This document shows, piece by piece, positions 40,414-50,399 of a stretch of 64,000 nucleotides of DNA. The stretch's first letter is position 1. The number at the start of each line of letters is the position of its first letter. The DNA comes from a candidate division NC10 bacterium CSP1-5 (GTDB taxonomy: Bacteria; Methylomirabilota; Methylomirabilia; Methylomirabilales; CSP1-5), in assembly GCA_001443495.1 (NCBI GenBank), contig LDXR01000002.1:253306-317305 (forward strand). The letters run 5' to 3'. The notes under the pieces were generated by a model. It did no database searches. It saw only the letters and a list, made by a program, of their open reading frames with translations, and was not told the DNA's origin. The position numbers and the translations under genes were made by a program.

Positions 40414-41208
40414 ATGCACTATCTGTGGAGCCGATGGCCTCAGATACAGAAGCAAATTCGCTCACGGAAAAACCTGCTTTTCCTCCTTGACTACGACGGT
40501 ACGCTCACCCTCATTGCCCCAACACCCCGACAAGCCAGGCTCAGCCCTCAGACGAAGCTGGTGCTGCGAAGGCTTTCACGGAAATCCAACGTTACCCTCG
40601 CTGTCATCAGCGGCCGAGCGCTGGCTGATCTGAAGAGGATGGTTGGATTGAGACATCTCGCCTATGCAGGGAATCACGGTTTGGAGTTGTGGTGGCACAA
40701 TAAACGACGGACAGTGAAGATTCCAAGGGCCTTGAAAGAGGCCCTCTCCGAAGTCACACGGATTCTCAGCAAAGTCGGTCGTGAGTTCGACGGGGTGATT
40801 ACGGAAAACAAAGGCCTCTCGTTGAGTCTCCATTACCGCTTGGTAAAGGCAAACGGGCTTACCCACCTGAAAAAAGAATTCTGGAATCATGTCATGCCTT
40901 TTGTCCGTTCCGGCACAATTCGTGTGGTGAAAGGGAAAAGGGTCTTTGAGGTTCGTCCCAATGTGCCGTGGACCAAAGGTCACGCTGCCCTCTGGTTCAT
41001 GAAAAAGCTCGCCAGCCCATCGTGTCTGCCCATCTACATTGGAGATGACCAGACAGATGAGGATGCGTTTAGCGTGTTGAAGAGAGGGATTACCATTCGA
41101 GTGGGTGAGCATCATAGATCCGAAGCAAAATACTATGTCCGACGTGTAGGGGAAGTCGTCCGATTTCTGGAATGGGTGGCAGATGAGCATGCGCGCCGTG
41201 ATCACTGA
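40414..41208 (+). CDS. otsB: Trehalose-6-phosphate phosphatase
   Basis: 'LLFLLDYDGTLTLIAPTPRQARLS..AVISGRALADLKRMVGLRHLAYAGNHGLEL..IYIGDDQTDEDAF' HAD motifs. Confidence 0.95.
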   Translation: MHYLWSRWPQIQKQIRSRKNLLFLLDYDGTLTLIAPTPRQARLSPQTKLVLRRLSRKSNVTLAVISGRALADLKRMVGLRHLAYAGNHGLELWWHNKRRTVKIPRALKEALSEVTRILSKVGREFDGVITENKGLSLSLHYRLVKANGLTHLKKEFWNHVMPFVRSGTIRVVKGKRVFEVRPNVPWTKGHAALWFMKKLASPSCLPIYIGDDQTDEDAFSVLKRGITIRVGEHHRSEAKYYVRRVGEVVRFLEWVADEHARRDH

Positions 41209-41268
41209 GGATGAATGGGCGCTGTCCTGGGATGAACTGTGGCCCCGCCCGGGGTGTGGTGCCGACGT

Positions 41269-43047
41269 CTACAAAGGCTGGCCGTCGTGCTGCAGATGCC
41301 AGAGCCGGGCGTAGAGGCCCCCCCGGCGCAAGAGCTCCTGGTGAGTCCCCTCTTCCGCCAACGCTCCTTGGTGAAGGAGCAGGATCCGGTCCGCCTCTGC
41401 CGCGCTCTGCAGCCGATGGGCAATGACGAGAACAGTTTTGCCTGCGGCCAGATCTCGGAGCCGGCGCGCGAACGTCGCCTCGGCGGCCGGATCGACGCTC
41501 GAGGTCGCCTCGTCGAGGATCAGGATGTCGGGGGCGTACGCGAGGGCGCGGGCGAGCCCGATGAGCTGACGCTCTCCCATCGACAGGGAAGCGCCGCGCT
41601 CGGTGAGACGAGTCTCGAGCCCGGCCGGGAGGCGCTCGACCACCGGCGAGGCGCCCGCAAGCTCGAGAGATCGCGTGACCGTTTCGTGGTCCACCCCGTC
41701 ACCCACCCGAAGGTTCACCCCAAGGCTCTCCGAGAAGAGGAAAGGGTCCTGGGGGATCAGGCCGATCCGTCGCCGGAGCGCGATCAGGTCGAGCTCCCGG
41801 ATATCTTGTCCGTCGGCCAGGATGGCGCCGCGCTGGATCTCGTAGAGGCGGGTGAGCAGTTGCACCACGGTGCTCTTCCCCGCGCCGGTGGCGCCGACGA
41901 GGGCCACCCGCTCGCCCGGCTGAATCGCGAAGGAGAGCCCCTTGAGGACGTACTCGCCGGGCCGATAGGCAAACCAGACGTCCCGGAACTCGATCGCCCC
42001 CCGGAGCGCACTCACCCGATGCCCGTTGCCGTCCGGCTCGGGCGTCTCGTCCAGGAGCTCGAAGATCCGCTCGGACGAGGCCATCGCTGACTGCATGATG
42101 TAGTACTTTTCACTGAGGTCCTTAATGGGGGTGAAGAACCGCTGGAGATATTCGAGGAAAGCGACGAGGACACCCAGGGTGATGCCCTCGCGCACGACCT
42201 GCCCGCCGCCGTACCAGACGATGAGTCCGAGCCCGACGGCGGCGATCACCTCGACCGCCGGATAGAAGAGGGCATAGTAGAGAAGAGATTGGAGCGTGGC
42301 CTCGCGGTGCTCGGCGTTCAATCGGGCAAAGCGGGTGGCCATGGCCCCTTCTTTCCCGAAGGCCTGGATTACCCCCATCCCGTTCAGGCTCTCCTGGAGG
42401 AAGGCATTCAACCGGCTGAGCTTCTGCCGGATGAGGCGGTAGGCCCCCCGCGCCTTTTCCTGGAAGAGAACGACGACGGCGATCAGCACGGGGAGAGTGG
42501 CGAAGGTAATCAGGGAGAGTTTCAGGTCGAGGTAGAGCATCGCCACCACGATCGCCCCCGCGGTGAGGAGGTCGCCTACGGCGCTGACGAGACCGCTGGT
42601 GAACAGCTCTTTCACGTTCTCAACGTCCGAGGTCACCCGCGTGAAGATCCGGCCCGCCGGATTTCTATCGAAGTAGCGGAGGGAGAGGCGGTTCAGGTGG
42701 CGAAAGATCTCGAGCCTCAGATCGGCCACGATCCGCTCCCCGGTCCATTGGGTGAGGAAGAGCAGCCCGTACCGGACCGCGCCGTCGAGGGCCACGATAC
42801 CTAGATACAGCAGAGCGAGACCCCACAGCCCCTGCAGCTCACCCGGGACGATGTAGTTGTCGATGGCGACCTTGAGAAGGTAGGGGCGGATGGCCTCAAT
42901 CCCTGAGGCGAGGATGAGCAGGGTGCCCGAGCCGGCGAGAACCGCTCGATAGGGAATCAGATACTTCGAGAGACGCTTCATCATCCGGGCGTCGTAGGCC
43001 CGTCCGACGATCGTCTCCTCTTCTTGTTGGTCCGCCAATGCCACCAT
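41269..43047 (-). CDS. ABC transporter, fused permease/ATP-binding (exporter, partner of 43086-44897)
   Basis: Walker A 'GATGAGKSTVVQLL', signature 'LSMGERQLIGLARAL'. Confidence 0.94.
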   Translation of the reverse strand: MVALADQQEEETIVGRAYDARMMKRLSKYLIPYRAVLAGSGTLLILASGIEAIRPYLLKVAIDNYIVPGELQGLWGLALLYLGIVALDGAVRYGLLFLTQWTGERIVADLRLEIFRHLNRLSLRYFDRNPAGRIFTRVTSDVENVKELFTSGLVSAVGDLLTAGAIVVAMLYLDLKLSLITFATLPVLIAVVVLFQEKARGAYRLIRQKLSRLNAFLQESLNGMGVIQAFGKEGAMATRFARLNAEHREATLQSLLYYALFYPAVEVIAAVGLGLIVWYGGGQVVREGITLGVLVAFLEYLQRFFTPIKDLSEKYYIMQSAMASSERIFELLDETPEPDGNGHRVSALRGAIEFRDVWFAYRPGEYVLKGLSFAIQPGERVALVGATGAGKSTVVQLLTRLYEIQRGAILADGQDIRELDLIALRRRIGLIPQDPFLFSESLGVNLRVGDGVDHETVTRSLELAGASPVVERLPAGLETRLTERGASLSMGERQLIGLARALAYAPDILILDEATSSVDPAAEATFARRLRDLAAGKTVLVIAHRLQSAAEADRILLLHQGALAEEGTHQELLRRGGLYARLWHLQHDGQPL

Positions 43048-43067
43048 TCTACTCTCTACCGATTAGG

Positions 43068-43141
43068 CAGTTCACGGTTCACCGTTCACGGTATCTTGAG
43101 TTCCGGACCTTTTCCGGCTGTCAACTGTGCACCGTGAACTG
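43068..43141. repeat. Heptad-period inverted array (GTTCACG)n
   Basis: gttcacg gttcacc gttcacg gt ... caactgtgcaccgtgaactg, between two ABC transporter genes. Confidence 0.75.
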
Positions 43142-44897
43142 ATTCGAGTTCCTCTCGACGATGATACCGATCCCATAGATGGCTGTAGAGGCCTCCGCGA
43201 TTCAGCAGCTCGCCGTGAGGGCCATGCTCGACGAGACGGCCCCGGTCGAGGACGAGAATGAGGTCGGCTCGCTCGATGCTCGTGAGCCGATGGGTGCTGA
43301 CGAGAATCGTCCGGCCCGCGAAATGGGTGCGGAGCCGGTCCAGGATCAGCTTCTCGGTCTCGGCGTCCACACTGGACAGTGCGTCGTCGAGGATCAGGAT
43401 CCGGGGGTCCCGCGCAACGGCCCGCGCGATGGTCACCCGCTGCCGCTGTCCCCCTGACAGCGTGATTCCCCGCTCTCCCACCACAGTCTCGAGGCCATTG
43501 GGGAGAGCCCTCACCTCGTCTTCGAGGCAGGCAAGAAACAGGGCGTGGTGAATCGAGGCCTCCTCGGGGTCTTCGAGGCCGAGGGCGACGTTGTTCCGCA
43601 GGGTGTCCGAGAGAAGAAAGGCCTCTTGGGGGACATAGCCGATGCTCTGCCTCAGGACCGATACGGGAAGCCGTGTGAGGTCGATCCCGTCCAAGAAGAG
43701 CTGCCCCTCGGGGATCTTCCTGAGGCGGGTGAGGAGGCCGAGGAAGGTACTCTTGCCGCCGCCGCTCGGGCCGACGAATCCCACGAAGGCCCCGTCAGGG
43801 ATCGAGAAAGAGAGGCGAGACAGGGCCGACGGACCGCTCCCGTCTCCGTATCGAAAGGTGAGGTTTTTCGCTTCAATGCCGCCATGGATGGTGCTGGGAC
43901 GGATCGGCTGCGGATGCTCCCGGACCGCCGGCTCTTCGGCGAGCGTCTCGGTGATCCGGTCGAAGGCGACCTTTCCCCGCTGCCATAGGCTCAGGATCCA
44001 GGCGGCCGCGATCGTGGGCCACATCAACATGGCGAGGTAAGCGTTGAAGGCCACCAACTCGCCGAGCGTCATCTGGCCAGACGCGACCTGCTGGCCGCCG
44101 ATGCCGAGCGCCAGCACCACGCCGATACCACCGGCGAGCCCGGTCAGGGGATAGTAGATACCTTCAAGCCGCACTACGCGCATCTCCTCGGCCAGGTACT
44201 GTTCTCCCTTGTCGCTGAAGGCGGCCACCATGGCCTTCCCTAACGTATAGGTCTTGATGACGCGCATGCCGGCGACTGCCTCTTGCACTTGGCCGCAGAG
44301 CTCCTGGTAGCGGGCCTGAGCCCGGTGGAGTCCCGTCTCCATCCGGTGACGGAGCATGCTGAGGGCCCAGAGGAGCACGGGAAAGGGGGTCAGGGCGTAC
44401 AGCGTCAGCCATGGGTTGAGACGGGCCATCAACGCTACAGCAGAGATCCCCAGGATGACGGTGGCAGAGAGGTGCAGCGGTCCCGCGCCCAAGAGCGACC
44501 GCAGCGCGCTCATGTCCTGGGTGGCCCGGGCCATGAGATCTCCGGAGGGGACCCGATCGTAGAAGCCGCCGTCCAGGTCGAGCCACTGACGGTAGAGCCG
44601 ATTGCGCAGGTCGTACTCAATCTGACGGGAGATCCCCACGATCGTTCTCCGGGCGAGAAAGCGGAAGCCACCCTGAAGCAGCGTGAAGAGGAGGAGGGCA
44701 CCGGCGAGGAAGAGCAGGGTCGAGCCCGCCGGCTGCTCCTGCAGCCGATCGATGGCTTCTTTCAGGATCCAGGGGATGGTCAGACCAAAGGCGCTTGAGC
44801 AGAGGCCGGCGACGAGGCCGAGCAAGAGGAGTGTCCGGTAGGGGCGATATAGGGCCAGGATTGCTCTCATGAACTTTCTTTGTAGCAGAGGCGGCAC
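43086..44897 (-). CDS. ABC transporter, fused permease/ATP-binding
   Basis: Walker A 'GPSGGGKSTFLGLL', signature 'LSGGQRQRVTIARAV'. Confidence 0.94.
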   Translation of the reverse strand: MPPLLQRKFMRAILALYRPYRTLLLLGLVAGLCSSAFGLTIPWILKEAIDRLQEQPAGSTLLFLAGALLLFTLLQGGFRFLARRTIVGISRQIEYDLRNRLYRQWLDLDGGFYDRVPSGDLMARATQDMSALRSLLGAGPLHLSATVILGISAVALMARLNPWLTLYALTPFPVLLWALSMLRHRMETGLHRAQARYQELCGQVQEAVAGMRVIKTYTLGKAMVAAFSDKGEQYLAEEMRVVRLEGIYYPLTGLAGGIGVVLALGIGGQQVASGQMTLGELVAFNAYLAMLMWPTIAAAWILSLWQRGKVAFDRITETLAEEPAVREHPQPIRPSTIHGGIEAKNLTFRYGDGSGPSALSRLSFSIPDGAFVGFVGPSGGGKSTFLGLLTRLRKIPEGQLFLDGIDLTRLPVSVLRQSIGYVPQEAFLLSDTLRNNVALGLEDPEEASIHHALFLACLEDEVRALPNGLETVVGERGITLSGGQRQRVTIARAVARDPRILILDDALSSVDAETEKLILDRLRTHFAGRTILVSTHRLTSIERADLILVLDRGRLVEHGPHGELLNRGGLYSHLWDRYHRREELESVHGAQLTAGKGPELKIP

Positions 44898-44928
44898 AAG
44901 CAGTCAATGTGGGGGCGGCCTCGGTCGC

Positions 44929-45705
44929 TCAAAACAGGGCGATCTCCACGCCCAGCCTCACAGTGACATCCGGGCTGTCCCTGGTCAGTCCGAACCCCAC
45001 GGCTGTGTACACCTCGATTCCCTCGGTAATCGCGAGCACCGTGCCGGCCCGGAGCACGAGGACGTCACCCCTCTGTTGCGCGCTCAGCTCGCTCACGACC
45101 TCTCCCACGAGCGACCATGCATCTGTGATCTCATATTCGAAGGAGCCCGTGACCACCCAGAAATCGAGGTCCCTATCGCGCGTGACGAATGTATACCCGC
45201 CATTCAGCGTCAGGATGAGGGGACCAAAGGTCTTGCTGACGATGGCGAGGGGCTGCACGTCAACGCCTTTCTCTCCAAGTTCGCGATTTTCGTCGCCTGT
45301 GGGCAGTCTTAAGACAACAGCGCCCATGAAGGCTGGCCGGCGTTCAGTCTCATCGAGGAGCCGGTACTTGGTCGTGAGCTCCACATCGCCCACCCCCCCG
45401 CGTGTGCTATCGTCCTCCGGATCGAGAAGGACGAACGGCGCATCCACGTCCACCTCGAGCCCCGGCAGGACGCCAATGTTCAGCGTGGTGGTGAGAGACG
45501 ATACTTTCTCGTCTGGGCTCTTCTCGTAGTCGCCCTGCAGCTCTAGCTCGACCTGCCCGGGGTCCAAAGTCTTGGTGTCCTCGGTGTCGAGCGGGCCGGC
45601 ATCGACAGCCGCAGCCCCGAGCCCCAGGAATAAGAGGATGGCTCCACACCACAACCGACAGCGGTTCAGACCGCGCCAAGCCAATGGCGTAGTGACCCGT
45701 GTCAT
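44929..45705 (-). CDS. Outer-membrane beta-barrel, MetA-pathway/'transporter' family
   Basis: 'DTEDTKTLDPGQVELELQGDYEKS..GVGDVELTTKYRLLDE..LRLPTGDENRELGEKGVDVQPLAIVSKTFGPLILTLNGGY'. Confidence 0.7.
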   Translation of the reverse strand: MTRVTTPLAWRGLNRCRLWCGAILLFLGLGAAAVDAGPLDTEDTKTLDPGQVELELQGDYEKSPDEKVSSLTTTLNIGVLPGLEVDVDAPFVLLDPEDDSTRGGVGDVELTTKYRLLDETERRPAFMGAVVLRLPTGDENRELGEKGVDVQPLAIVSKTFGPLILTLNGGYTFVTRDRDLDFWVVTGSFEYEITDAWSLVGEVVSELSAQQRGDVLVLRAGTVLAITEGIEVYTAVGFGLTRDSPDVTVRLGVEIALF

Positions 45706-45936
45706 AGACCCTCCTTCATCAGGCGAACAAGTCCAACGATGATCATATCGGCGCGCCGATAATCTTGGATCAGGGCCTTTCTGTCAAGGCGGTTGTCGCC
45801 TCCTCTGCCCGATCCTCCGTCCCGCGGCCGCTGCCACCGTCGGGCTGTGGGCGAAGCCCAGGTGTTCGGCGTTCCCGCTTGTACGGGAGACCGGCAATAA
45901 GAGCACCCGAACGCCATTTCGAGGAATATTTTGGGC

Positions 45937-45967
45937 TTGACAGCGGATATGCCCATGGCCTTATAAG
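45937..45967 (+). promoter_or_regulatory. Promoter TTGACA-18-TTATAA driving ncRNA copy 1
   Basis: Perfect -35 and strong -10, predicted start near 45974. Confidence 0.6.
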
Positions 45968-45972
45968 TAAGG

Positions 45973-46168
45973 TACTCGTGGGGACCCTTTGGTTGTTGCG
46001 TGGGTGGCCATTGTGAGGCGGGGAGCGGTTAGCTTCCCGCAGGCAGTAGCAGTATGGACCCGGGGTAGGCATAGTAATTCTTAGCCCACCTGCGGCACAA
46101 TCGAAGGCGCACCAAACATTCAGACGCCCGCTCGGGCGGAGCATGACCCGAGCGGGCGTTTTTGTTTT
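45973..46168 (+). ncRNA. Structured ncRNA copy 1 (6S-like candidate) with intrinsic terminator
   Basis: About 195 nt between promoter and T-tract; helices TTTGGT/ACCAAA, ATTGTG/CACAAT, GGGGAGC/GCTTCCC; 3' part repeated at 47037-47147. Confidence 0.5.
46125..46168 (+). terminator. Intrinsic terminator of ncRNA copy 1
   Basis: CGCCCGCTCGGG-N10-CCCGAGCGGGCG then tttttgtttt. Confidence 0.85.
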
Positions 46169-46181
46169 AGGAGGGTAAGCG

Positions 46182-46841
46182 ATGGCAGCAAAGTATCGTA
46201 TTCTAATGATGATCCTAGGTATGATGGCTCTCTTCGGCTGTGCCTCCCATGAGATTAAGGCGCTGACTCCTCACCCGATCGAAGCCTATCAAATCCGACA
46301 GGCTGTTGCTGGGGTGACGATTGCAGCCGATCCTTACAACACTAAAGAAAAGGTTCAGCAGGCATTTACCCTCGACCTGAGCGAAGAGGGGTTTTGCCCG
46401 ATCCTGCTGGTTATGGACAATCGGTCAAACGACAATATCCTGCTCGTGAAGGATGACATTGAGCTGGTGGATAGTCGAGGCAATGTACTCAAACCCACCC
46501 CTGCAAATGTGATGATCGAGAAATTTGAGAAAAATAAGATGGCCTACGCCCTATTGGGCTTCGGGATCTTCTCGTATATGTCAGCCGAGGAAGCAAACAA
46601 GAAAATGCTGAGCGACTGGAGCGGTAAGGAGTTGCCGGCGGATAAGATCCTGATTCCAAATCGAAAGGCCCATGGGGTAGTCTATTTTAAGGTGGGAGAG
46701 AGACTCACCACGTTGCCGAACTCGACCCTGCATATTCCGCTCCGTAACATGCGGACGCAGGAGATGCACTCCGTAAAGCTCCGCATAGCAGAAGGAGTTT
46801 CGGTGCCCGATGTCGAACGCGCACCGTCTGCCCCGAAGTAG
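46182..46841 (+). CDS. Hypothetical lipoprotein
   Basis: 'MAAKYRILMMILGMMALFGCASHEIKALTPHP..' lipobox; RBS ggaggg. Confidence 0.8.
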   Translation: MAAKYRILMMILGMMALFGCASHEIKALTPHPIEAYQIRQAVAGVTIAADPYNTKEKVQQAFTLDLSEEGFCPILLVMDNRSNDNILLVKDDIELVDSRGNVLKPTPANVMIEKFEKNKMAYALLGFGIFSYMSAEEANKKMLSDWSGKELPADKILIPNRKAHGVVYFKVGERLTTLPNSTLHIPLRNMRTQEMHSVKLRIAEGVSVPDVERAPSAPK

Positions 46842-46969
46842 CCAGCTGGGCAGGGAAGCGCGTAGCGGGATTTGTTTGGGTCTTCCCTTTACCCTCAGCG
46901 GGTGGGGATTACCCGGGGGTAAAGAAAGATAAAGAAGACGACCGATCGTAAGCCTCGATGGAACCACAG

Positions 46970-47147
46970 TAAAGGCTTGCCTTGATACAGTATGGAGAGC
47001 GGGCGTCAATTAGTGCCTCCCAAGGAGATAGAAAGGTGGACCCGGGGCAGGCATTGTAGTTCTTAGCCCACCTCCGGCAACAATCGATGGCGCACCAAGC
47101 GCTCAGACGCCCTCTCGGGCGGGGCATGGGCCGAGCGGGCGTTCTTG
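46970..47147 (+). ncRNA. Structured ncRNA copy 2 (paralogue of copy 1; 5' boundary uncertain)
   Basis: 47037-47147 aligns to 46055-46164 with about 14 differences by hand count; alternative closing helix GCTTG/CAAGC replaces TTTGG/CCAAA. Confidence 0.45.
47108..47146 (+). terminator. Terminator-like hairpin of ncRNA copy 2 (weaker T-tract)
   Basis: CGCCC-T-CTCGG / CCGAG-C-GGGCG then ttcttg. Confidence 0.6.
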
Positions 47148-47415
47148 ATTGCCCTAACCTCAGGATGAAGGCTTTGGTTATTGGACTTTTGAGGGGATTT
47201 CCGGTAGCCTCCATTCGGTAGGAGCTTCCCTGCATTTCCACATTCCGCTTATCCCCTGGTAGGGGTCTTCGAGGAGACATAAGCGAGCAGCCTGCAACCC
47301 GAGAAATTAGGGAGGCATCCGAATATTGGCAGGCTTTACAGACTCTACTGATGCCTTTAGAATGATGCCGGTTATAGCTCCCGAATGACCAGCATCACGG
47401 GGGAAGGAGGCGAGG

Positions 47416-48051
47416 ATGGCTGAGGAAAAGGCGCAGGTGCCGTTCGGCGAGATGATCGCCCTGTGGCAGAAGATGATGTGGGAAGGATTTGAGATGATGC
47501 TCAAAGGCCCCGCATTCGCCACCGGTTTAGGGAAGGCCTTCGCGGGCTCGACGGTTCTCCAAGAGCAGCTCCAGCAGAACATCCAGGCTGGCCTGAAGGC
47601 GATGAACCTGCCTACCGCCGAGGATCTCCACCGGATCGCCGAAGGGATTACCACGATGCGGGTCCAGATCGAAGCCATGAGAGGCTACCTGGAAGGGGTG
47701 GAGAGGGTCGTCACGCTTCAGGAAAAGTGGCGGAGGAGCGTAGACGAGACGATCCAACGGCTCTTCGCCAGGCAGGAGGAAGGGCAGAAGAGTTTTCAGG
47801 CATGGACGAAAGAGGTGGAGAATCGCCTCAGTGACCTCCAGCGGTTCTGGGAGGAGGGGACAAGGCGCTGGACCGAGGGCCTGACAGAAGCAGTTGCCCT
47901 GGGGCAAATCAGCCACCGTTCCCTCGAAGAACTGGGTAAAGCCGTCTCGGACATCTCCGAGTCGGTTTTCCGACAAGGGCCGGCTACACCGGAAGCAAAA
48001 GAGAACCCCAGACCTTCCCAGAGACAGGTGAAAGGCCCACCTGAGAAGTAA
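47416..48051 (+). CDS. Coiled-coil protein, phasin/PhaE-like
   Basis: 'EMIALWQKMMWEGFEMMLKGPAFATGLGKAFAGSTVLQEQLQQNIQAGLKAMNLPTAEDLHRIAEGITTMRVQIEAMRGYLE' pattern of PHA-associated proteins. Confidence 0.5.
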   Translation: MAEEKAQVPFGEMIALWQKMMWEGFEMMLKGPAFATGLGKAFAGSTVLQEQLQQNIQAGLKAMNLPTAEDLHRIAEGITTMRVQIEAMRGYLEGVERVVTLQEKWRRSVDETIQRLFARQEEGQKSFQAWTKEVENRLSDLQRFWEEGTRRWTEGLTEAVALGQISHRSLEELGKAVSDISESVFRQGPATPEAKENPRPSQRQVKGPPEK

Positions 48052-48169
48052 TCTCCCCACGGTGTTCAACCTCATTGCGGTGACGCATTGACTTCCGTGC
48101 TTTTTTCCCGCAGTATCCTCGCGGAATCGTGAAAAGAGAGACCGGGATGGGTGAAGGGGGGATGGGGCG

Positions 48170-48496
48170 ATGGCAAAAGGCCAGAGGCAGCAACCGCAGC
48201 TTGTCAGACACTTTCAGCAACGATTTCCGGAGGTGTGGAAGGCGTATGTGAAGCTCCGTGACGCCTGCGACGATCAGGGACCCTTGACTGCTCGGGAACG
48301 GGAGTTGATCAAGGTAGGGATCTCGGCCGCCTTGAGACGGGAAGGAGGACTCATCGCCCATATTGACCGGGCAAGGGATGTCGGGGCCAGTCTCGAAGAG
48401 ATCTATCAGGCGATCCTGGTGGCCACGGGGCTCATCGGGCTTCCCAACACCTTAGCCGCCTTCGGCATCGCCCGAGACCGCCTCGAAAGGGCGTAA
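48170..48496 (+). CDS. Carboxymuconolactone decarboxylase/AhpD-like family protein
   Basis: 'LTARERELIKVGISAALRREGGLIAHIDRARDVGASLEEIYQAILVATGLIGLPNTLAAF'; the usual CxxC is absent. Confidence 0.75.
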   Translation: MAKGQRQQPQLVRHFQQRFPEVWKAYVKLRDACDDQGPLTARERELIKVGISAALRREGGLIAHIDRARDVGASLEEIYQAILVATGLIGLPNTLAAFGIARDRLERA

Positions 48497-48581
48497 CTAC
48501 AAGACAGTACAGAAGGTACAGAGAGTACAGAGGGCGGGAGATTGTGGGGAGCGGAGACTTCAAGTACAGTAGAGTCTCGAG

Positions 48582-49355
48582 ATGGGACTGAAATCGAGCG
48601 AGGCCGTCGTTATCGGGGGACACAATCTCGGGGAGGCCGACCGGATCGTCGTCTTTTACACCCGAAGCTACGGCAAGGTCAGGGCGGTAGCCGCCGGCGC
48701 GAGACGAATTCGGAGTCGGTTCGGTGGAAGCCTTGAGCTTTTTACGCATGGCTGCCTGGTCTATTTCGAGCGATCACAGAGCGATCTGCACCGCCTGAAC
48801 GAATTTGCCATCCGCCAACCCTTCCATGCGCTCCGCAGCTCCCTGGAGCTCCTCGCGGCCGCCTCGGAGGTGGCCGAACTCGCCGGAGTCGCCGGGGTGG
48901 AGGGGGAGGGAAGCGACGAGCTTTTTGCCCTGATCGTCGGAACGCTGGGGGGGCTCAATACCGGGAAGGAGTTCTCCCTTCTCCTTCGGGCCTTCGAGAT
49001 TCGACTCCTCAAGATCCTCGGCTATCTCCCTGAACTCTACAGATGTGTCAAGTGTCGAGGAACGCTCCCCGAGGGACATCAGAGCTTCGGGCTCAATGAA
49101 GGCGGTCTCCTCTGTCCCGCCTGTCGGGCGGAGGCCTTAGAGAGTATGGCTGTGTCACCAGCGGCGCGTCAGTTTCTTCGCATAGCCCTGGGGGAAATGG
49201 CCTCGGACCGTTTCAGCCCGGACGCCAAGCTGTCGGACGAGCTTCGGTCACTCCTGCAGACCTTCCTGGAGTTCAAGCTGGGGCGAAGGATCCGCTCAGC
49301 CCGCTTCCTTGCAGGTATTTCGGGCTTTTTCCTTGACACCTCATCCCCGTCTTGA
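48582..49355 (+). CDS. recO: DNA repair protein RecO
   Basis: 'SSEAVVIGGHNLGEADRIVVFYTRSYGKVRAVAAGARRIRSRFGGSLELFTHG', CxxC zinc site. Confidence 0.95.
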   Translation: MGLKSSEAVVIGGHNLGEADRIVVFYTRSYGKVRAVAAGARRIRSRFGGSLELFTHGCLVYFERSQSDLHRLNEFAIRQPFHALRSSLELLAAASEVAELAGVAGVEGEGSDELFALIVGTLGGLNTGKEFSLLLRAFEIRLLKILGYLPELYRCVKCRGTLPEGHQSFGLNEGGLLCPACRAEALESMAVSPAARQFLRIALGEMASDRFSPDAKLSDELRSLLQTFLEFKLGRRIRSARFLAGISGFFLDTSSPS

Positions 49356-49414
49356 GTAAGCTCAATCCCGCACTTTTCCGGTGAATTGACGCCTATTTGG
49401 AGGGATTTGGGGGG

Positions 49415-50302
49415 ATGAGGATATACTATCAGGACGTCGTCATTGGACTGGAGGAATTCTTTGCCAGGAAGGGTTGCGTCATCCAGGAGCCGTACGATAT
49501 CGAGGTGGGGGCAGGGACCAGCAACCCGGCCACCTTCCTCCGGGTGCTGGGCCCCGAGCCATGGAATGTCGCCTATGTGGAGCCCTCCAGGCGTCCCACC
49601 GATGGCCGGTATGGAGAAAACCCCAACCGGCTTCAGCACTACTACCAGTTTCAGGTGATCCTCAAACCCTCCCCCGACGACATCCAGGAGATCTATCTCG
49701 ACAGCCTCCGGTATCTGGGCATCGATCCCCTCAAGCACGACATCCGGTTCGTGGAGGATGACTGGGAGTCCCCCACCCTCGGGGCGTGGGGGCTGGGATG
49801 GGAGGTCTGGCTGGACGGGATGGAGATCACGCAGTTCACCTACTTCCAGCAGGCGGGAGGGGTGGACCTCAAACCGGTCTCCGGCGAGCTGACCTACGGC
49901 ATCGAGCGGATCGCTATGTACCTGCAGGGCGTCGAGAACGTCTTCGACCTGAAGTGGGTCAAGGGCGTGACCTACGGCGATGTCCACCACAAGGGAGAGG
50001 TGGAGTGGTCGATCCACAACTTCGACGAGGCGGACATCCAGCTCCAGTACAAGCTGTTTGATCTCTACGAGGCGGAGTCGCTGCGACTCATCGAAAAGGG
50101 GCTCGTCCTCCCCGCCTACGATTTCTGCCTGAAGTGTTCTCACACGTTTAACATCCTGGATGCCCGGGGGGCGATCAGTGTGACCGAGCGCCAGGCCCTC
50201 ATCGGACGCGTCCGGAATATGGCCCGCCGCGTTGCCGAGGCCTATCTCAGGCAACGCGAGGAGATGGGGTATCCGCTGCTGAAGAAGGGCGGGCAGAAGT
50301 AG
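49415..50302 (+). CDS. glyQ: Glycine--tRNA ligase alpha subunit
   Basis: '[79 protein letters not shown]'; ATG 49415. Confidence 0.98.
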   Translation: MRIYYQDVVIGLEEFFARKGCVIQEPYDIEVGAGTSNPATFLRVLGPEPWNVAYVEPSRRPTDGRYGENPNRLQHYYQFQVILKPSPDDIQEIYLDSLRYLGIDPLKHDIRFVEDDWESPTLGAWGLGWEVWLDGMEITQFTYFQQAGGVDLKPVSGELTYGIERIAMYLQGVENVFDLKWVKGVTYGDVHHKGEVEWSIHNFDEADIQLQYKLFDLYEAESLRLIEKGLVLPAYDFCLKCSHTFNILDARGAISVTERQALIGRVRNMARRVAEAYLRQREEMGYPLLKKGGQK

Positions 50303-50391
50303 TTCAGGGTTCACGGTTCATGGTTCACGGCAAGAGGCTCGATGGCGTTTTTCGGGTCTACCACGAACCCTGAACCATCAGCCATGAACGG
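50302..50391. repeat. Heptad-period inverted array (GTTCAYG)n between glyQ and glyS
   Basis: gttcaggg ttcacg gttcatg gttcacg ... cgaaccctgaaccatcagccatgaacg. Confidence 0.8.
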
Positions 50392-50399
50392 AGATACGG

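Noticed and set aside
46182-46841. Lipoprotein gene between two direct repeats as a composite transposon
   Set aside because: The repeats are terminator-bearing RNA-like units without transposase or target-site duplications; tandem RNA duplication is simpler.
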